Assembly (NCBI GenBank): GCA_031283915.1
Contig: JAITAY010000312.1
Span: 1 to 7,729, forward strand
Length of the DNA: 7,729 bases
Reading direction: 5' to 3'
Source: Tannerella sp.
GTDB lineage: Bacteria > Bacteroidota > Bacteroidia > Bacteroidales > Tannerellaceae
Numbering within the stretch: the stretch's first letter is position 1; each line of letters starts with the position of its first letter. The notes under the pieces were generated by a model. That model did no database searches, was not told where the DNA came from, and saw only the letters and a list, made by a program, of their open reading frames with translations. A program made the translations under genes and the position numbers. Positions 6,131 to 7,729 of this stretch are shown here, in pieces.

Positions 6131-6148
6131 AAATCACAATCGTGATTT
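6131..6148. repeat. Small inverted repeat AAATCAC/GTGATTT
   Basis: This is a 7-bp perfect stem with a 4-base centre between the hypothetical gene and the LRR gene, 106 bp before the start at 6254. It could be an operator or a weak hairpin. No T-tract follows, and I found no consensus promoter in this gap. Confidence 0.35.
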
Positions 6149-6253
6149 CTCGGCGACGATGATAGAAGAAGAAATCACAGCCCTCACAGTCTTTACAAAA
6201 ATCACCGTTCGGACAATGAATAGACAATAAACAATTGATAAACAAAAGAACCT

Positions 6254-7729
6254 ATGAAGAAATTAATTTTACTTTTTGCCATTACTTTACTTCCCGCAGC
6301 GGGTTTCGCACAAAGCGGAACGATAGGAAGCCTTACCTGGTCGCTCTCCGGCGGAACGCTTACCATCAGCGGAACGGGAAATATGCCGTATTATGAATAT
6401 GGTGGAGCTCCTCCCTGGCAGAATTACAGGGAAACCATCACCACGGTTCGTATCGAAAGTGGTGTGTCAGGTATTGGAGGTATAGCTTTCGCATATTGTA
6501 ACAACTTGATTTCCATTACGGTGGATGAAGAGAATGAATCCTATTTTTCAATGGACGGTGTCTTATTCTATCGCTCCTACGGTTCTATTACCCCACCTGC
6601 GTCCAACAACAATTTGATAGGGTTGGTTCTGTATCCGGGAGGAAAAACCGGACACTATGACATTCCCGACAACGTGACAACGATTGGATCCTATGCTTTT
6701 GCCGGATGTATCAACCTGCCGTCCATCACGATTCCCGACAACGTGACATGGATTGGAGCCTCTGCTTTTGCCGGATGTATCAACCTGTCTTCCATCACGA
6801 TTCCCGACAACGTGACAGATATTGGAGCCTCTGCTTTTACCGGATGTAGCCGTCTGGCGTCCGTTACCATCTCCGACAATGTGACAGCAATTGGAGAATA
6901 TACTTTTGCCGAATGTGGCAATCTGTCTTCCATCACGATTCCCAACAACGTGACAAAGATTGGAGCCTCTGCTTTTACCGGATGTACCGCCCTGCCTTCC
7001 ATCACGATTCCCGACAATGTAACATCTATTGGAGACTCTGCTTTTACCGGATGTAGCAGCCTGGCGTCCGTTACCATTCCCGCCGGCGTATACGCTATCG
7101 GAGACAGGGCTTTTTCCTGTTGTGATAACTTGATTGCCATTACGGTAGATGAAGAGAATGAATCCTATTTTTCAACGGGCGGTGTCTTATTTCATAGATA
7201 CAACGGGGGTATTATTATTTCCAGGTCTGCGCCCATCCTGTCTGCGTCCAACTACAATGCGATAGCGTTGGTTCAGTATCCGGGAGGAAAAGCCGGACAC
7301 TATGATATTCCCGACAACGTGACAGAGATTGAATCCTATGCTTTTGCCGGATGTATCAACCTGCCGTCCATCACGATTCCCAACAGTGTAACATCTATTA
7401 ATTCTTATGCTTTTTATGAATGTAGCAGCCTGGCGTCCGTTACCATTCCCGCCGGCGTAAGTATTATCAGAGACAGGGCTTTTTCCTATTGTGACAACTT
7501 GAATGCCATTACGGTGGATGAAGAGAATGAGTCCTATTTTTCAGCGGACGGTGTTTTATTCTACAGCTACAACAACAAGTTGGTTCAGTATCCGGGAGGA
7601 AAAGCCGGACACTATGACATTCCCGACAACGTGACAGAGATTGGTTCCTATGCTTTTTCCGGATGTACCGCCCTGCCGTCCATCACGATTCCCGCCGACG
7701 TAAACTATATCGGATACAGGGCTTTTACA
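6254..7729 (+). CDS. BspA-like leucine-rich-repeat surface/secreted protein (C-terminus beyond window)
   Basis: The frame stays open for 492 codons to the window edge, so the gene is partial. It begins with a signal peptide (MKKLILLFAITLLPAAGFA, cleavage about residue 19-20), then a leader domain GSLTWSLSGGTLTISGTGN typical of BspA-like proteins. From about residue 130 it is built of 23-residue LRR units of the form SITIPDNVTxIGASAFAGC. Twelve canonical units start at 6662, 6731, 6800, 6869, 6938, 7007, 7076, 7307, 7376, 7445, 7619 and 7688, and a looser one precedes them. Three island blocks (VDEENESYFS...GVLF...YPGGKxGHYDIP) interrupt them. BspA of Tannerella and relatives binds host matrix proteins and promotes adhesion and coaggregation. 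Whether a type IX sorting domain or another anchor is present cannot be seen. GC content looks lower than in the preceding gene. Confidence 0.92.
   Translation, partial: MKKLILLFAITLLPAAGFAQSGTIGSLTWSLSGGTLTISGTGNMPYYEYGGAPPWQNYRETITTVRIESGVSGIGGIAFAYCNNLISITVDEENESYFSMDGVLFYRSYGSITPPASNNNLIGLVLYPGGKTGHYDIPDNVTTIGSYAFAGCINLPSITIPDNVTWIGASAFAGCINLSSITIPDNVTDIGASAFTGCSRLASVTISDNVTAIGEYTFAECGNLSSITIPNNVTKIGASAFTGCTALPSITIPDNVTSIGDSAFTGCSSLASVTIPAGVYAIGDRAFSCCDNLIAITVDEENESYFSTGGVLFHRYNGGIIISRSAPILSASNYNAIALVQYPGGKAGHYDIPDNVTEIESYAFAGCINLPSITIPNSVTSINSYAFYECSSLASVTIPAGVSIIRDRAFSYCDNLNAITVDEENESYFSADGVLFYSYNNKLVQYPGGKAGHYDIPDNVTEIGSYAFSGCTALPSITIPADVNYIGYRAFT
6662..7729 (+). repeat. Tandem 69-bp LRR-coding repeats with three island blocks
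   Basis: Units at 6662 to 7076 are spaced at exactly 69 bp (seven units), then three from 7307 and two from 7619. Neighbouring units are nearly identical in DNA (for example GATTCCCGACAACGTGACA recurs), not just in protein. Island blocks containing ATTACGGTRGATGAAGAGAA start at 6515, 7139 and 7508. Such DNA identity favours unequal recombination and changes in copy number. Confidence 0.9.

Noticed and set aside
6108..6230. 40-codon ORF (starts MMTMMEIQNHNRD) between the hypothetical gene and the LRR gene
   Set aside because: It is low-complexity at the start, contains the AAATCAC/GTGATTT inverted repeat, and has no promoter or family character. It is more likely spacer.
6691..7140. 149-codon repetitive open frame on the minus strand inside the LRR gene
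   Set aside because: It is the mirror of the 69-bp repeats: one stop-free unit copied several times keeps the opposite strand open too. The plus-strand frame has the signal peptide and family motifs.

Overview
The window looks like a Bacteroidales chromosome (Bacteroides, Parabacteroides or Tannerella type). The evidence is two promoters of the Bacteroidetes form (TTG/TTTG, about 20 nt, TAnnTTTG), AT-rich translation starts without a clear Shine-Dalgarno, a DUF1680/GH127 lipoprotein, a BspA-type leucine-rich-repeat protein, and gene-poor spacers full of short palindromes. The species cannot be named from this sequence alone.

Layout. Bases 1-358 hold no convincing gene, only short palindromes and simple repeats. 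Bases 359-474 are the most striking part: two arms of 27 bp, matching at 25 of 27 positions in inverted orientation, enclose a consensus promoter (399-430) that points at the next gene. This is the architecture of an invertible (phase-variable) promoter, seen here in the ON orientation. It drives a two-gene operon whose reading frames abut or overlap: an exported calcineurin-like phosphoesterase with a C-terminal PA14-like domain (518-1972), and a GH127/DUF1680 glycoside hydrolase lipoprotein (start most likely at 1990, to 4053). A strong hairpin terminator (4059-4098) follows.

Bases 4099-5003 appear gene-free. They hold a cluster of unrelated micro-palindromes, two more copies of a 15-bp motif that also lies beside the invertible promoter, and a 159-bp stretch bounded by an 11-bp inverted repeat. 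A second promoter (5004-5034) then reads into a leader that contains a (CT)15 microsatellite inside a doubtful small ORF (5062-5379). Next is a GC-rich hypothetical gene with a GTG start (5398-6087), and finally a secreted BspA-like leucine-rich-repeat protein (6254 to beyond 7729, cut by the window edge).

How the parts may work together (inference): the first operon would supply a phosphoesterase and a glycosidase to the periplasm or cell surface for use of a phosphorylated or arabinose-like glycan, switched on and off by DNA inversion. The second half carries two further sources of variation, a slippage-prone dinucleotide repeat and a recombination-prone LRR gene, in front of or inside genes of unknown or surface function. 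No recombinase gene lies in the window, so a presumed invertase would act from elsewhere.
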